Shown here: one piece after another, positions 1-7,630 of the stretch
Position numbering within the stretch: the first letter of the stretch is position 1
Layout of the letters: each line of letters starts with the position of its first letter
DNA from: an uncultured Porphyromonadaceae bacterium
GTDB lineage: Bacteria; Bacteroidota; Bacteroidia; Bacteroidales; Muribaculaceae
Direction of reading: 5' to 3'
Assembly (NCBI GenBank): GCA_947175225.1
Contig: CAMWLX010000016.1
Location: 1-21,174 of the forward strand
DNA length: 21,174 nt
Notes under the pieces: generated by a model
Told to the model about the DNA's origin: nothing
What the model saw: only the letters and a program-made list of their open reading frames with translations
The model's database searches: none
Program-made: the position numbers and the translations under genes

Positions 1-9
1 ACTTTGCTG

Positions 10-41
10 CAAATTTAATGAATTATCTCTAAATCTCCAAA
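10..41 (-). promoter_or_regulatory. Bacteroidota-type promoter firing out of the left edge
   Basis: On the minus strand TTTG (41-38) is followed, after exactly 20 bases, by TAAATTTG (17-10). This matches the Bacteroidota housekeeping consensus TTTG / TAnnTTTG. The start point would lie near base 1-5, so the gene it drives is outside the window. It marks the left boundary of the locus described here. Confidence 0.6.
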
Positions 42-112
42 TGATTTCCAACTCATTCTTCGTCAGACCACATAATAGCCAATTTCTATTGAAATTATTT
101 ATAATCCTTACG

Positions 113-157
113 AAAACCCAGCCAATCCTTAAAGCAAAACTCAGCCAACCCTTAAAG
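113..157. repeat. Tandem 22-bp imperfect direct repeat, two copies
   Basis: Bases 113-134 and 136-157 are the same 22-mer (core CAGCCAAyCCTTAAAG) with two mismatches and a 23-base period. The second copy runs into the gene fragment at 133-309, so the repeat may come from duplication of its coding sequence. The function is unknown. Confidence 0.7.
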
Positions 158-309
158 TTTGTTTGGAAGACTCATTAAAATTTATTAATTTTGCAGAGAA
201 TAACAATAAAGACGCATCTTCATTTATGATGGTGCTCACCGCAGGTGAATTCGCATATCAAAGGAAAGACGGCATTTGGGTAGTGCCATTAGGATGCCTT
301 AAAGATTAA
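133..309 (+). pseudogene. C-terminal remnant of a Bacteroidales protein, perhaps an AAA-type ATPase
   Basis: An open stretch of 58 codons follows a stop at 130-132 and ends with TAA at 307-309. It has no plausible full-length start. The peptide contains SLKFINFAENN, FMMVLTAGEFAYQRKDG and WVVPLGCLKD. The tail of the form AYxRKDGxxVVPxGCLKD is, from memory, typical of the extreme C-terminus of certain Bacteroidales ATPases with a DUF4143- or PD-D/EXK-like end, but that family assignment is weak. Only the tail remains, so this is a decayed or truncated gene. It is one of the few plus-strand signals in the window. Confidence 0.4.
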
Positions 310-430
310 GATCAATATCAGCGAGATCGCCAAGCATGGCTGATTTGAAACGGGCATTTATATCAAATAGTTCATTATGTCATCTAAAGAGCATATATCA
401 ACTTTTGGGAAAGATACTTGTCGTAAAATA

Positions 431-529
431 TCAAAATGATGATCTTCGGTCTTCATGTCGCAATTCATCAAGAAACTTTTGGTCAAATACACCTTCTTCC
501 CAAAGACGATTTGTCTCTTCATCAATTTT
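431..529 (-). pseudogene. Short coding remnant, 32 codons
   Basis: Between a TAA at 530-532 and a TGA at 431-433, one minus-strand frame gives a protein-like peptide containing DEETNRLWEEGVFDQKFLDE and LRHEDRRSSF. It is much more protein-like than the longer overlapping ORF in the neighbouring frame (358-564). There is no start codon and no continuation, so I read it as a leftover of a larger gene. The family is not recognised. Confidence 0.3.
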
Positions 530-676
530 TTAAGTAAATAATTCTTGAGAACTTTTTTAAACACAATATAAACAACCAGTCAATTCCGAAAGTAAAATTC
601 TACTAAATCTTAAAGAAAACATAAAATGATTATCTTTATAACTACCCAATAAATATAAGTAGATGTTGAAAATATC

Positions 677-821
677 TTATAGTCGTAGCAGCATGGAGGC
701 AACGGTATCTGCAACATATTTATCAAGAAAATCAAAACAATTAAAAAGATTCAGATCCTCATGTATCTTCAATAGATCTTCAGCATAGAGGACTTTTCCA
801 TGTTATCTTTCTCTTGCTCAT
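677..821 (-). pseudogene. Frameshifted small gene remnant
   Basis: A minus-strand ATG at 821 opens MSKRKITWKSPLC and then stops. The adjacent frame, open from about 802 to 677, continues with KVLYAEDLLKIHEDLNLFN and ends DTVASMLLRL before TAA. Joining the two frames gives a protein of roughly 45 residues just downstream of the frameshifted paralogue at 872-1914. The composition looks coding, but the break and the lack of recognised homology make it a decayed small gene at best. The rest of bases 310-871 shows no convincing intact gene. Confidence 0.3.
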
Positions 822-871
822 TTTCTACTCACACAAAGGAGCTTGCGAAAGATGAGTTACCAACCTTTAGA

Positions 872-1914
872 TTATCGCCAACTCTTCATGGTCGTGATGA
901 AATCCTCAAGTTTTTCAGGAGAATCATCGTTTCCATCAGGATTAAAGAAGTATTCAATGTAATCTGTGTCGTCGTTCCAACATTCTTTGAGGCAAACAAT
1001 AGAAGTCACTATATCTTCCTGTCGGATATTTGGATAGATAAATAGGAAATAATCTGTCAGAAACCTCATCATAAAATCGGGATCCGAAAAGCTCATGAAC
1101 TCTTTATATATCTTAGTATGGATATAATAGTTGATACAATCAAAGTTGCGGTAGGAGCGTCTATGTTCAAGATCCTCCTTATCACCTACCGTCTGCTCCA
1201 TACTGAATAATAAATCTCCATCCTCTTTCCATGCTTGAATTAACATTGATTTATTATCTGATTTTGAATCTCCGGCTGAAAGACGAAGATAAATGGAGTC
1301 TTCTTCCTGCACATCCAACTCCAACAGTTTCGCCACCGCCCTTCGGAATGTCTCAGGAACCGTCAAGTCATCAGGAATGGTAGCCAACGACATATCACCC
1401 TGACCTATATCCATATTCTTATTGACCTGCAAAGAGTCTGGTTCAGTAAATCCCAATAATATCAAATAATATGTTATCAATCGAGCAAAAGTCAAAACAT
1501 CGACTTCAAATACCGCCATGTATCCTTGTACGCTCGCATAAGTAAATGGTATGAAGAAATCACAAAAGGCAGAAGAATTAAAATTTTCTTGATAGAAAGC
1601 ACCTGATGGGTCTACATCAAAACGAGGAATATCAATTCTGATGAGAAATCTTGGTCGAGACCAATCAAGCAACTGAACGAATATCCGAGGAAGGCTTAAG
1701 CGAAAAAATTCAAACACATCCTCGTCGTCCGAGTCCTTCCTATTAAAGGCCATCTCAGGATCTGAGTCGGAATGCCGCCGGGTAAAAGAGAAGCAATTGC
1801 CTCAGTCAAAGACTCCACCACCATCGGGAATGGCTTTATTGGATCAAGTTTCCTTATATCTTCAGTGTTCATATGCACTGTTATATTATCGTATTGTTCC
1901 ATACATTTCATCAT
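872..1914 (-). pseudogene. Paralogue C of an unrecognised three-member family, broken by a frameshift
   Basis: A 293-codon frame starts at ATG 1753. Its real N-terminus appears to lie in another frame starting at 1914 or 1872, with the peptide MNTEDIRKLDPIKPF and ending SLLP. That peptide aligns with the N-terminus of paralogue B (1958-3502). The frames must join by a -1 shift, equivalent to one base gained or two lost, near 1779-1790 around CTTTTACCCGG. The repaired product would be about 348 residues. Downstream it keeps the family motifs LTFARLITYY, TVPETFRRAVAKL, SYRNFDC, FLTDYFLF followed by YPNI, and FFNPDG. These align collinearly with B and more loosely with A (4052-5050). No catalytic motif, signal peptide or membrane segment is visible. 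It may still be translated from ATG 1753 as an N-terminally shortened protein. The gap to B is 43 bases, so they are probably cotranscribed. Confidence 0.65.
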
Positions 1915-1957
1915 AGTTAATCAAGAGTTGTGAAAACCAGGAGGATTCCTACCAAGT

Positions 1958-3502
1958 CTAATCCTGGATTGCAGGACATACCTTCAGTTCGCAATTCAGA
2001 CGTTTCGGATCGTAGCCGACGGAAATGAGACAATAGGCCACGTATTTGCTGACCAGTTCTACATCATCCGGAAGGCAGATTGTAACTGCAGGTTCCTTAT
2101 CATCTTCTGCTTCATATTCATACGTCCCAATTCTGGGGTCGGAATACAGTTTATAAAATTCATCCTTCTGCTCTTGACTGAGATAGAAAGTACAGACAGC
2201 CACTACATTTGAACTAAGACAATAAATACGTGACAAATCTTGTCTACTGATCTCCATCACCAACTTCCCACTCTCATCAGAGAAACGAGCTTTTCTTCCT
2301 CCATATTCTATATGATACCAACCCAGATCATTATATATATACCGAACAGCTTCAGAAGACTCAGCTTTACGAAACGCCTTGTAATCAAGATCCTCGCCAT
2401 TGGGAGTAAGACCATGAACTTGCGTCTGGTACTCCTCTTCGCATTTTTGTTCATAATACCTATGTATATTCTTTACTTCATCAAGCAAACGAGCCAGTTT
2501 CTCATGAGCCTCCTCACTTCCGTCAGGATAGAAACTGTAAAGCAAATCCGAGGTATCGTCATCTCCTTCATTCGCTTCTTCCTGATCATAATTACTGCAA
2601 TAGTTGAAATCAAGCGAAGCCACAATCCCATCATTACTTATATTGGGATTCTGGAAAAGGAAATAATCTGTGATGAAACGTAGCGACTCTTCCGAATCAT
2701 CCTCAATGAGACCGACAACATATCCATCGCTATCAGCCCACACGTCCAGACAATCAAAGTTCCGGTATGAGCGTATTTTTTCGATTTCAGTTCTATCAGT
2801 CTCATAATTGGAGAAATCAAGAATTATAGATCCGTCCTCATCAACATATGATTGTATAATCATTGATTTATTTGTTTCCCTGTCGCCCGGTCCGGACAAA
2901 CGTATAAATATCCAATCGTCATAAACTAAATGCAATTCCTTCAGTTTTGACACTGCACGGCGAAGAGGTTCAGGAACAGTGACATCTTCCGACAGATACA
3001 ATTCCGATTTCCCACCTGAGGTGAACCATATATTCATTCCAATCCTGTAATCTGAAGACTCCTCATATCCAAAAACCTTCATATAGTAAGTAATGAATCG
3101 TGCTGCCGTAGTCACATCCATTGATAGAACAGCATAATATTGAGCAAAATTGTCAGCTGTAAAACATTCCTTAAACCTCGAAGTCAGCATACAGACAAGG
3201 GCAGATTTTCCATTACGCGTCTGATCACAATTATATAGAACTATGCACACTTGAAACACTATATTGCGTTCCGAAGCCGACTGCTCAAGCAATGTGACTC
3301 TCAATTTAGGCATATTCCATACGTATTCCGATGCAGACCCAGACTCATCGGAGGATGTATTCTTTATCTCCAAAGAAGGCTGATTATTACGTTTGAAATT
3401 ATTGTTGGCAATGATGTCATTGAGTTTGTCAATGATTTCGGCGTAAGGATCTATCCCTGCCAGAAACTTCATGCCGTCAGCATCTAAGTATCTAAAATCC
3501 AT
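1958..3502 (-). CDS. Paralogue B of an unrecognised family, 514 residues with an internal duplication
   Basis: The family is not recognised. The ATG at 3502 directly follows the TAG of the 95-residue gene (TAGATG), which suggests translational coupling. Residues 1-345 align with paralogues A and C. Conserved points are DVTTAARFITYY near 129-140, TVPEPLRRAVSKL near 175-187, SYRNFDCL near 245-252, FITDYFLFQNPNI near 276-288, and FYPDG near 324-328. Residues about 380-514 form an extra domain. Its end (DDVELVSKYVAYCL then VGYDP, 479-499) resembles the 129-149 segment, so this looks like a second partial copy of the same fold. The protein is acidic, with no signal peptide, no transmembrane segment and no obvious active site, so it is probably cytoplasmic. 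A binding or immunity-like role would be speculation. Confidence 0.8.
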   Translation of the reverse strand: MDFRYLDADGMKFLAGIDPYAEIIDKLNDIIANNNFKRNNQPSLEIKNTSSDESGSASEYVWNMPKLRVTLLEQSASERNIVFQVCIVLYNCDQTRNGKSALVCMLTSRFKECFTADNFAQYYAVLSMDVTTAARFITYYMKVFGYEESSDYRIGMNIWFTSGGKSELYLSEDVTVPEPLRRAVSKLKELHLVYDDWIFIRLSGPGDRETNKSMIIQSYVDEDGSIILDFSNYETDRTEIEKIRSYRNFDCLDVWADSDGYVVGLIEDDSEESLRFITDYFLFQNPNISNDGIVASLDFNYCSNYDQEEANEGDDDTSDLLYSFYPDGSEEAHEKLARLLDEVKNIHRYYEQKCEEEYQTQVHGLTPNGEDLDYKAFRKAESSEAVRYIYNDLGWYHIEYGGRKARFSDESGKLVMEISRQDLSRIYCLSSNVVAVCTFYLSQEQKDEFYKLYSDPRIGTYEYEAEDDKEPAVTICLPDDVELVSKYVAYCLISVGYDPKRLNCELKVCPAIQD

Positions 3503-3790
3503 CTATTGTAGTTTCCAAAGATAAGGCTCAAGTGATATGAGGAATTTTCGGAACTCGGCATGCGCCTTCTTGTTCTGAGAATTGATCTTCATCCTGTTGA
3601 AGAAATTACCGTCTTTTCCGACAAAAGATGCAAAAACGCCGACCATGTGTCCGGCATCGTCCCATCTCTTATTCAGATCTTCATCAGCGGGATAAAGCAT
3701 CACAATCATATTATGAGCCTGCATTTTTTCCAGCATCATAGCCTTGAGTGCTTCCTCAAGGCTGGAGTAAGAATCAGTGTAATTTGACAT
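3503..3790 (-). CDS. Small hypothetical protein, 95 residues, first gene of the B-C unit
   Basis: The function is not recognised. The protein is soluble-looking and charged, with a helical N-terminal half (SLEEALKAMMLEKMQAHNM) followed by a likely beta hairpin around HMVGVFASFVGKDG and a helical end. There is no signal peptide or cysteine motif. It is the first gene after the repeat-bearing promoter at 3889-3944, and its stop codon abuts the start of paralogue B. The neighbouring unit at 5172-5436 has the same layout (small protein, then a large paralogue). The two small proteins do not obviously align, so the parallel is in position, not clear homology. Confidence 0.7.
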   Translation of the reverse strand: MSNYTDSYSSLEEALKAMMLEKMQAHNMIVMLYPADEDLNKRWDDAGHMVGVFASFVGKDGNFFNRMKINSQNKKAHAEFRKFLISLEPYLWKLQ

Positions 3791-3888
3791 GATAGTTATA
3801 ATATTTCTTTCTCAATAATCATTTTTCAGTTCTACCAGAGCACACGCGAAGTCCGCAGAGTGGTTGGAAGGCGAAGATTTGCATATGG

Positions 3889-3944
3889 CAAAGTTAGAGA
3901 GAATTCGCGAGCTATGCAAGGAATTTAGTGTCCATATTGTCCAT
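3889..3944 (-). promoter_or_regulatory. Promoter of the small protein-B-C unit with upstream TGTCC element
   Basis: On the minus strand the -33 box is CTTG (3920-3917) and the -7 box is TAACTTTG (3896-3889), separated by 20 bases. Exactly 8 bases upstream of the -33 box lies a direct-repeat element read on the plus strand as TGTCCATATTGTCCAT (3929-3944). The same arrangement occurs at 5542-5597 and at 19419-19473. The start of transcription would be near 3882, about 90 bases before the ATG at 3790. Confidence 0.55.
3909..3944. repeat. 32-bp perfect intergenic repeat, copy 1
   Basis: Bases 3913-3944 are identical to 5566-5597, and the match extends to 36 bp with one mismatch (3909 to 3944). 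It covers the -33 box and the TGTCC element of the promoter above. It lies in the 261-base gap 3791-4051, which otherwise holds no gene I can support. Confidence 0.85.
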
Positions 3945-4051
3945 ATAGGAATGCAAGAATTTTATATAAGAAATTCAGAATGAAAAGCTCCGTGTGCCCA
4001 CAGTCTGAACACTTATCGGACATTCGCTGAATAGTTTTATTATACCTGCAA

Positions 4052-5050
4052 TCAGTAGAAGCATCCTAATTGGGAGACAATCTTAAGATCATTCTCGCTC
4101 GGACCTCTTCCGTCGTGATAAAAACACAAATTCAAATTGACTGTAGATTGATTTACGGGTGTTTGATTATAATATGGAATACGAACAATAATCTTATCAT
4201 CTGTCATGTGTGGATATACCATTATGAAAAACTCCGATATCAAATATGTAAGGTCTTCTATTTGGTCGGAGGCGAAATTTATATGTGCTTCCCATTTATT
4301 ACAGTTGAGACCTATATAGTTAAGGCAGTCTTTATTCTCATATTCTGCGAATCTAATAAGACTATCTTCGAGATTATACTCGAGAGCTTCTTCCATTCTT
4401 ATATAAGCAAAATATTTATTATGTTCATCCTCTTTAACTATAAGAATGTTTCCTATTAAATCTCTTGCGTTGCTAAAATCCTTAGCTTTGAGAATTTCAA
4501 AATAAAGGGATTCAGAAGATTGTTCAGATTTTAGGGAGTCGAAAAGAAAATTCTTCACAGCTTTAAAAGATGTAATATTCTGCTGACGTATTAATGAAGA
4601 GATGTTTCCTTGTTGATAAATTGAAAAACTATAATTTACTTTAAGTTCATATTTCTGATTTTTAGCAAATTTAAGTATATAATACTGTATAATTGTAGCA
4701 GCAATCTGTAAATCATTGCCAAGGGAAGCTTTTAATTCATAGCCATTGTAAGTGACCAATTTAAAGTCCACTCCAAACTTATCAGTCTTTATGTCCTCAC
4801 ACTTTCGCAAAATATCTGAATCGTTTTCTCCATCGTAAGGAAAATCAATAGTTAATCCATATTCTGTAACATCATTCGTATCATCTTTATTTAGATTTAC
4901 TTTAAGAAAAGGAATTTCCAAAGGATTATTTTCCGAATAATCACTTGATAACTCTATCTCAAATGCAACATTCAAGCCTGATCTTCCATATCCTTCATAA
5001 TACCTACATATAAATTTCAAGGACTCTATAATTTTATCAAATGTATACAT
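4052..5050 (-). CDS. Paralogue A of the unrecognised family, 332 residues
   Basis: The family is not recognised, but the protein aligns with paralogues B and C over its whole length. Shared points are DLQIAATIIQYY (like DVTTAARFITYY in B), YENKDCLN (like YRNFDCL), LISEFFIMVYPHM (like FITDYFLFQNPNI), and FYHDG near the C-terminus (like FYPDG). It is the most divergent of the three and ends soon after that motif. No signal peptide, membrane segment or catalytic motif is visible. It starts at ATG 5050, 121 bases after the end of the frameshifted small gene 5172-5436. A 13-bp inverted repeat lies in that gap. Confidence 0.75.
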   Translation of the reverse strand: MYTFDKIIESLKFICRYYEGYGRSGLNVAFEIELSSDYSENNPLEIPFLKVNLNKDDTNDVTEYGLTIDFPYDGENDSDILRKCEDIKTDKFGVDFKLVTYNGYELKASLGNDLQIAATIIQYYILKFAKNQKYELKVNYSFSIYQQGNISSLIRQQNITSFKAVKNFLFDSLKSEQSSESLYFEILKAKDFSNARDLIGNILIVKEDEHNKYFAYIRMEEALEYNLEDSLIRFAEYENKDCLNYIGLNCNKWEAHINFASDQIEDLTYLISEFFIMVYPHMTDDKIIVRIPYYNQTPVNQSTVNLNLCFYHDGRGPSENDLKIVSQLGCFY

Positions 5051-5111
5051 AGCAAAATAATATAATTCAATTGTTTATAAAAACCGACGCAGGGTATTCA
5101 TAATTCAGTCC

Positions 5112-5148
5112 TAAGTATATTCGGCAAACATCTTACCGAATATACTTA
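5112..5148. repeat. 13-bp perfect inverted repeat, 11-base loop
   Basis: TAAGTATATTCGG (5112-5124) and CCGAATATACTTA (5136-5148) are perfect reverse complements. No U tract follows on the minus strand, the direction of the neighbouring genes. It is therefore better read as an operator or an RNA hairpin in front of paralogue A than as a terminator. Confidence 0.75.
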
Positions 5149-5171
5149 AAAACATCTGTGTTCATATAAGA

Positions 5172-5436
5172 TCACCCAAAGAGGTCAGCCAAAACATTAT
5201 CCCACTCTTCATAAAGAGCATCAAGATGCTTCATGCCAATCCCAATCACTTCCTTAAAGTCTGAAACGAGCTTTTTGGGGACATCAAACTGCAAACCAAC
5301 AAGATTTCCTTCAAATTTGCCCTTCCCTTCAAAGAGATGGGAATGAAGTCCATAGTTCATCTTCTTCATGGATGTTTTCATTCCATAGGCCCAACTCAAT
5401 CAGGGCCTGTTTCACATCTTCATCAAATTTAGTCAT
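5172..5436 (-). pseudogene. Small gene interrupted by a +1 frameshift at CTTTGA
   Basis: The ATG at 5436 opens MTKFDEDVKQALIELGLW and continues as NENIHEEDELWTSFPSL before TGA at 5331-5329. The neighbouring frame (+1) continues with EGKGKFEGNLVGLQFDVPKK and ends NVLADLFG at 5172. That second frame has no credible start of its own: a stop lies directly before its only early start, a TTG. A +1 shift at 5334-5329 would give about 87 residues. The site CTT TGA is the codon pair used for programmed +1 shifting in bacterial prfB, but I see no upstream Shine-Dalgarno-like stimulator. A simple indel is more likely. The family is not recognised. It is the first gene after promoter 5542-5597 and lies before paralogue A. 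Confidence 0.65.
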
Positions 5437-5541
5437 AATATTTATATTCGGTTTTTTTGTCCTAATATATTGTTTATAATTATTCTGCTTAAGATAACCT
5501 GAAATACGCAGAGTAGACGGAATCGAGGAGACAACTGATTT

Positions 5542-5597
5542 CAAAGATAGAGATTAAAACTGAGATATGCAAGGAATTTAGTGTCCATATTGTCCAT
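5542..5597 (-). promoter_or_regulatory. Promoter of the small gene-paralogue A unit with upstream TGTCC element
   Basis: Minus-strand CTTG (5573-5570), 20 bases, then TATCTTTG (5549-5542). The element TGTCCATATTGTCCAT (5582-5597, plus-strand reading) lies exactly 8 bases upstream of the -33 box, as at 3889-3944. Transcription would start near 5535, roughly 100 bases before the ATG at 5436. Confidence 0.55.
5562..5597. repeat. 32-bp perfect intergenic repeat, copy 2
   Basis: Bases 5566-5597 are identical to 3913-3944. It sits 30 bases past the end of the lipoprotein gene. A shortened form lacking the left half is present at 19458-19473. An 18-bp stretch at 20889-20906, at the very start of the regulator gene, matches the left half at 17 of 18 positions. 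Confidence 0.85.
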
Positions 5598-5627
5598 TAA
5601 GCTATAATGAACAACTAACCTTATATC

Positions 5628-6272
5628 TTATTTTTTAACACATCTTACATTAATGTTAGATGCCTGGGTCGCTCCACTAATCTTAGGTATAACGTCGGCA
5701 GACTGCATAAAAAGAATGGTAGCCGCAGACAAGTGCTGTGAATACTCAGTCGTAGTATCATAATCAATCCAAAAATATCCCATATCTCCTTCATAATTTA
5801 AGATATCACTGTAATCAAAGAATATTCCTCCGGCAGGAAGGAAAATAGAGTTTCCGTTCGGTCCTTGTCCTACATAACCATATACATGCTTAACAGCAGT
5901 CCATCGCCATGAACAATAGTTGACCAATTCTCTCGCCTGTTCCCAAGAAGGCATTGTCATTCCGACAGGTATTTGATTCTTAGCTTCCAGCCATGGCAAA
6001 TAGCTACCATAATCTTCCTTTGATGAAGCACCCAGATTTCGAATGCTCCATTTCGTCCCTGATGGCAAACCTAAATCGACAAAAATATAATCATTACTAT
6101 CTTCATCATCTTTAGTAGTGTCATCAAAGGATGAATCATTGTCTAAATGCCATCTTCTTTCTTCTTCAAACTTGACAACGATTTCCGGATCTAAACATTC
6201 ATCATCAATGGTACATCCAGACAAAACGATTATAGAAATAGACAGCAATGTATTCAATAACTGATTTCTCAT
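5628..6272 (-). CDS. FISUMP-type lipoprotein
   Basis: The ATG at 6272 is chosen over the upstream start at 6296 because it gives a clean lipoprotein signal, MRNQLLN then a hydrophobic run to the lipobox LSGC. An acidic linker follows (DDTTKDDEDSND). The C-terminal domain begins YIFVDLGLPSGTKWSIRNLG and includes YGSYLPWLEAK, NGNSIFLPAGGIFF, and a final NVRCVKK. These are hallmarks of the Fibrobacter succinogenes major paralogous (FISUMP) domain, common in Bacteroidota surface lipoproteins. It is the last gene of the long central run, 27 bases after the beta-barrel gene. The acidic linker just after the lipidated cysteine could help surface export, as in known Bacteroidota export signals, but that is inference. 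Its ligand is unknown. Confidence 0.8.
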   Translation of the reverse strand: MRNQLLNTLLSISIIVLSGCTIDDECLDPEIVVKFEEERRWHLDNDSSFDDTTKDDEDSNDYIFVDLGLPSGTKWSIRNLGASSKEDYGSYLPWLEAKNQIPVGMTMPSWEQARELVNYCSWRWTAVKHVYGYVGQGPNGNSIFLPAGGIFFDYSDILNYEGDMGYFWIDYDTTTEYSQHLSAATILFMQSADVIPKISGATQASNINVRCVKK

Positions 6273-6299
6273 ATCTTCTAAAATAATACTTAACAATAT

Positions 6300-7628
6300 T
6301 CAAGAGCCAAACGCAATTCCGACAGAAAAAGACAACTGATTAGATATATTAGGATTATATGCATCTTTAACGAACTGACGCATATAGCCAACTCCCATCA
6401 TAAATGCCTTAATTCTAAAAAGCAACTCGGCATTCAAAGACAAACCACTTTTATATTCATAATCTGCTGTCAGAACCTTTGGTTTTGACGTACTGAGATA
6501 GTAGGCCCATCCTGGTCCAATTTGAAGATATAACTTATGCCATAATCTAAAGATTGGTCCTGCAGACAAAGTCATTGAAGTAGACCGTATTGTATGAGTC
6601 TGATTTCCATTATCTGAATCATAAAAATCAGATTCTCCATAGGTTGTGTTTATCTTCGATTTAGCATCAGCACAGTAAGACAGATAAAATCCCCAATCTT
6701 TACAACCTGATAGATTAAAACCAAATGGTTGTAAATTAGTTCCATGGTAAAGAATAAATCCATAGCGCACCATCTCATCTAAGCGAAATATTTGATGCGT
6801 CCGAGGTGCAACATTAATCGTTTTTTTTACAGTTCTAAATGAAATAGAATTTGATTTTCCAATCATCACATATCTACCCAACATTCCATCATAATTGTAC
6901 GTATCTCTACCTCCTCCACTTATATAATTTGCTTCCGGACTCTGAATAGACTTGAATTCAACTTGCGATGCATTGTATACAGTCACTGATCCACTTACCT
7001 TTGCATCAATCTCTTGACCATCTTCTTTTACATTCACTTTCTGCGAATATTCATAATCCTTATACTTGGAAGTGATGTAGTGAGCACCTTCTTCCAATTT
7101 CTTTAAATATTCATTATTGTTGTAATAGGAGCCTGCAGTATAGTCTTCGTCTATATAAAGTTGAACAAAAGGCTCAGCGAATATAGTCACTGCATACGTA
7201 TTGTCATTTTCTCCTGTCTCAGCAATTCGAATCTCGGGGGCAGTGACACCTTTTACGTTGACCTCCCAAAGTTCCATACTCCTGATTGGATATGGGAAAT
7301 CAATAGCCACCTGATGAAAATCATTACTTCTTATCCTGATATCCTTGCTACCCTTTAAAAGATTTAAACGATATTCAATACCATCTGCGAGATAGTTCTT
7401 TTTGGGCTCACCAAAGACATTTCCATCAAAAGTCAGATCGTCTATTTCAGAACGCACTATCAATACAGATATTGTATCCCCATTCAAATCTGTCTTTATC
7501 ATGTCTTCAGGAAGACGAAGTGGCTGATTCCTTACAAAATCACTGGATAAATGGGCATATCTGTTATCTTGTCCGATACAGACATTGATTGACACTATAT
7601 ATAATAATAAGATTACAACAAAACGCAT
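6300..7628 (-). CDS. Exported PEGA-like protein with C-terminal outer-membrane beta-barrel
   Basis: A signal peptide occupies residues 1-20 (MRFVVILLLYIVSINVCIGQ). Residues about 45-130 contain the beta module shared with the next three genes upstream (TDLNGDTISVLIV, then LTFDGNVFGE, then IEYRLNLLKGSK). Residues about 150-215 resemble a PEGA-like beta domain. From about residue 280 the sequence shows alternating amphipathic strands ending at tight turns (MTLSAGPIFRLWHKLYLQIG, LSLNAELLFRIKAFMMGVGY, QLSFSVGIAF). This is typical of a small outer-membrane barrel of about eight strands. The barrel ends in the last residues, as BAM substrates do, although the final residue is Ser, not Phe. The gene starts 2 bases after the preceding stop. 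It is the best candidate for the outer-membrane anchor of the system. Confidence 0.7.
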   Translation of the reverse strand: MRFVVILLLYIVSINVCIGQDNRYAHLSSDFVRNQPLRLPEDMIKTDLNGDTISVLIVRSEIDDLTFDGNVFGEPKKNYLADGIEYRLNLLKGSKDIRIRSNDFHQVAIDFPYPIRSMELWEVNVKGVTAPEIRIAETGENDNTYAVTIFAEPFVQLYIDEDYTAGSYYNNNEYLKKLEEGAHYITSKYKDYEYSQKVNVKEDGQEIDAKVSGSVTVYNASQVEFKSIQSPEANYISGGGRDTYNYDGMLGRYVMIGKSNSISFRTVKKTINVAPRTHQIFRLDEMVRYGFILYHGTNLQPFGFNLSGCKDWGFYLSYCADAKSKINTTYGESDFYDSDNGNQTHTIRSTSMTLSAGPIFRLWHKLYLQIGPGWAYYLSTSKPKVLTADYEYKSGLSLNAELLFRIKAFMMGVGYMRQFVKDAYNPNISNQLSFSVGIAFGS

Positions 7629-7630
7629 AT

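Noticed and set aside
2240..2683. 147-residue plus-strand ORF, and similar plus-strand ORFs such as 4070-4459, 9750-10094, 14032-14538, 15992-16528 and 16928-17560
   Set aside because: All are antisense to well-supported minus-strand genes with recognisable domains or paralogues; their peptides show no family features.
3822..3983. Plus-strand open stretch with MAKLERIRELCKEFSVHIVH across the 32-bp repeat
   Set aside because: Protein-like, but it has no upstream gene body, and copy 2 of the repeat stops at once after the shared part. The promoter reading on the minus strand explains the repeat and its spacing better.
5112..5148. Inverted repeat as an intrinsic terminator
   Set aside because: No U tract follows on the minus strand, and the plus strand has no gene to terminate.
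3909..5597. The repeated intergenic sequence as a CRISPR array or integron recombination site
   Set aside because: Only two full copies, about 1.6 kb apart with genes between them, no regular spacers, and no cas or integrase gene in the window.
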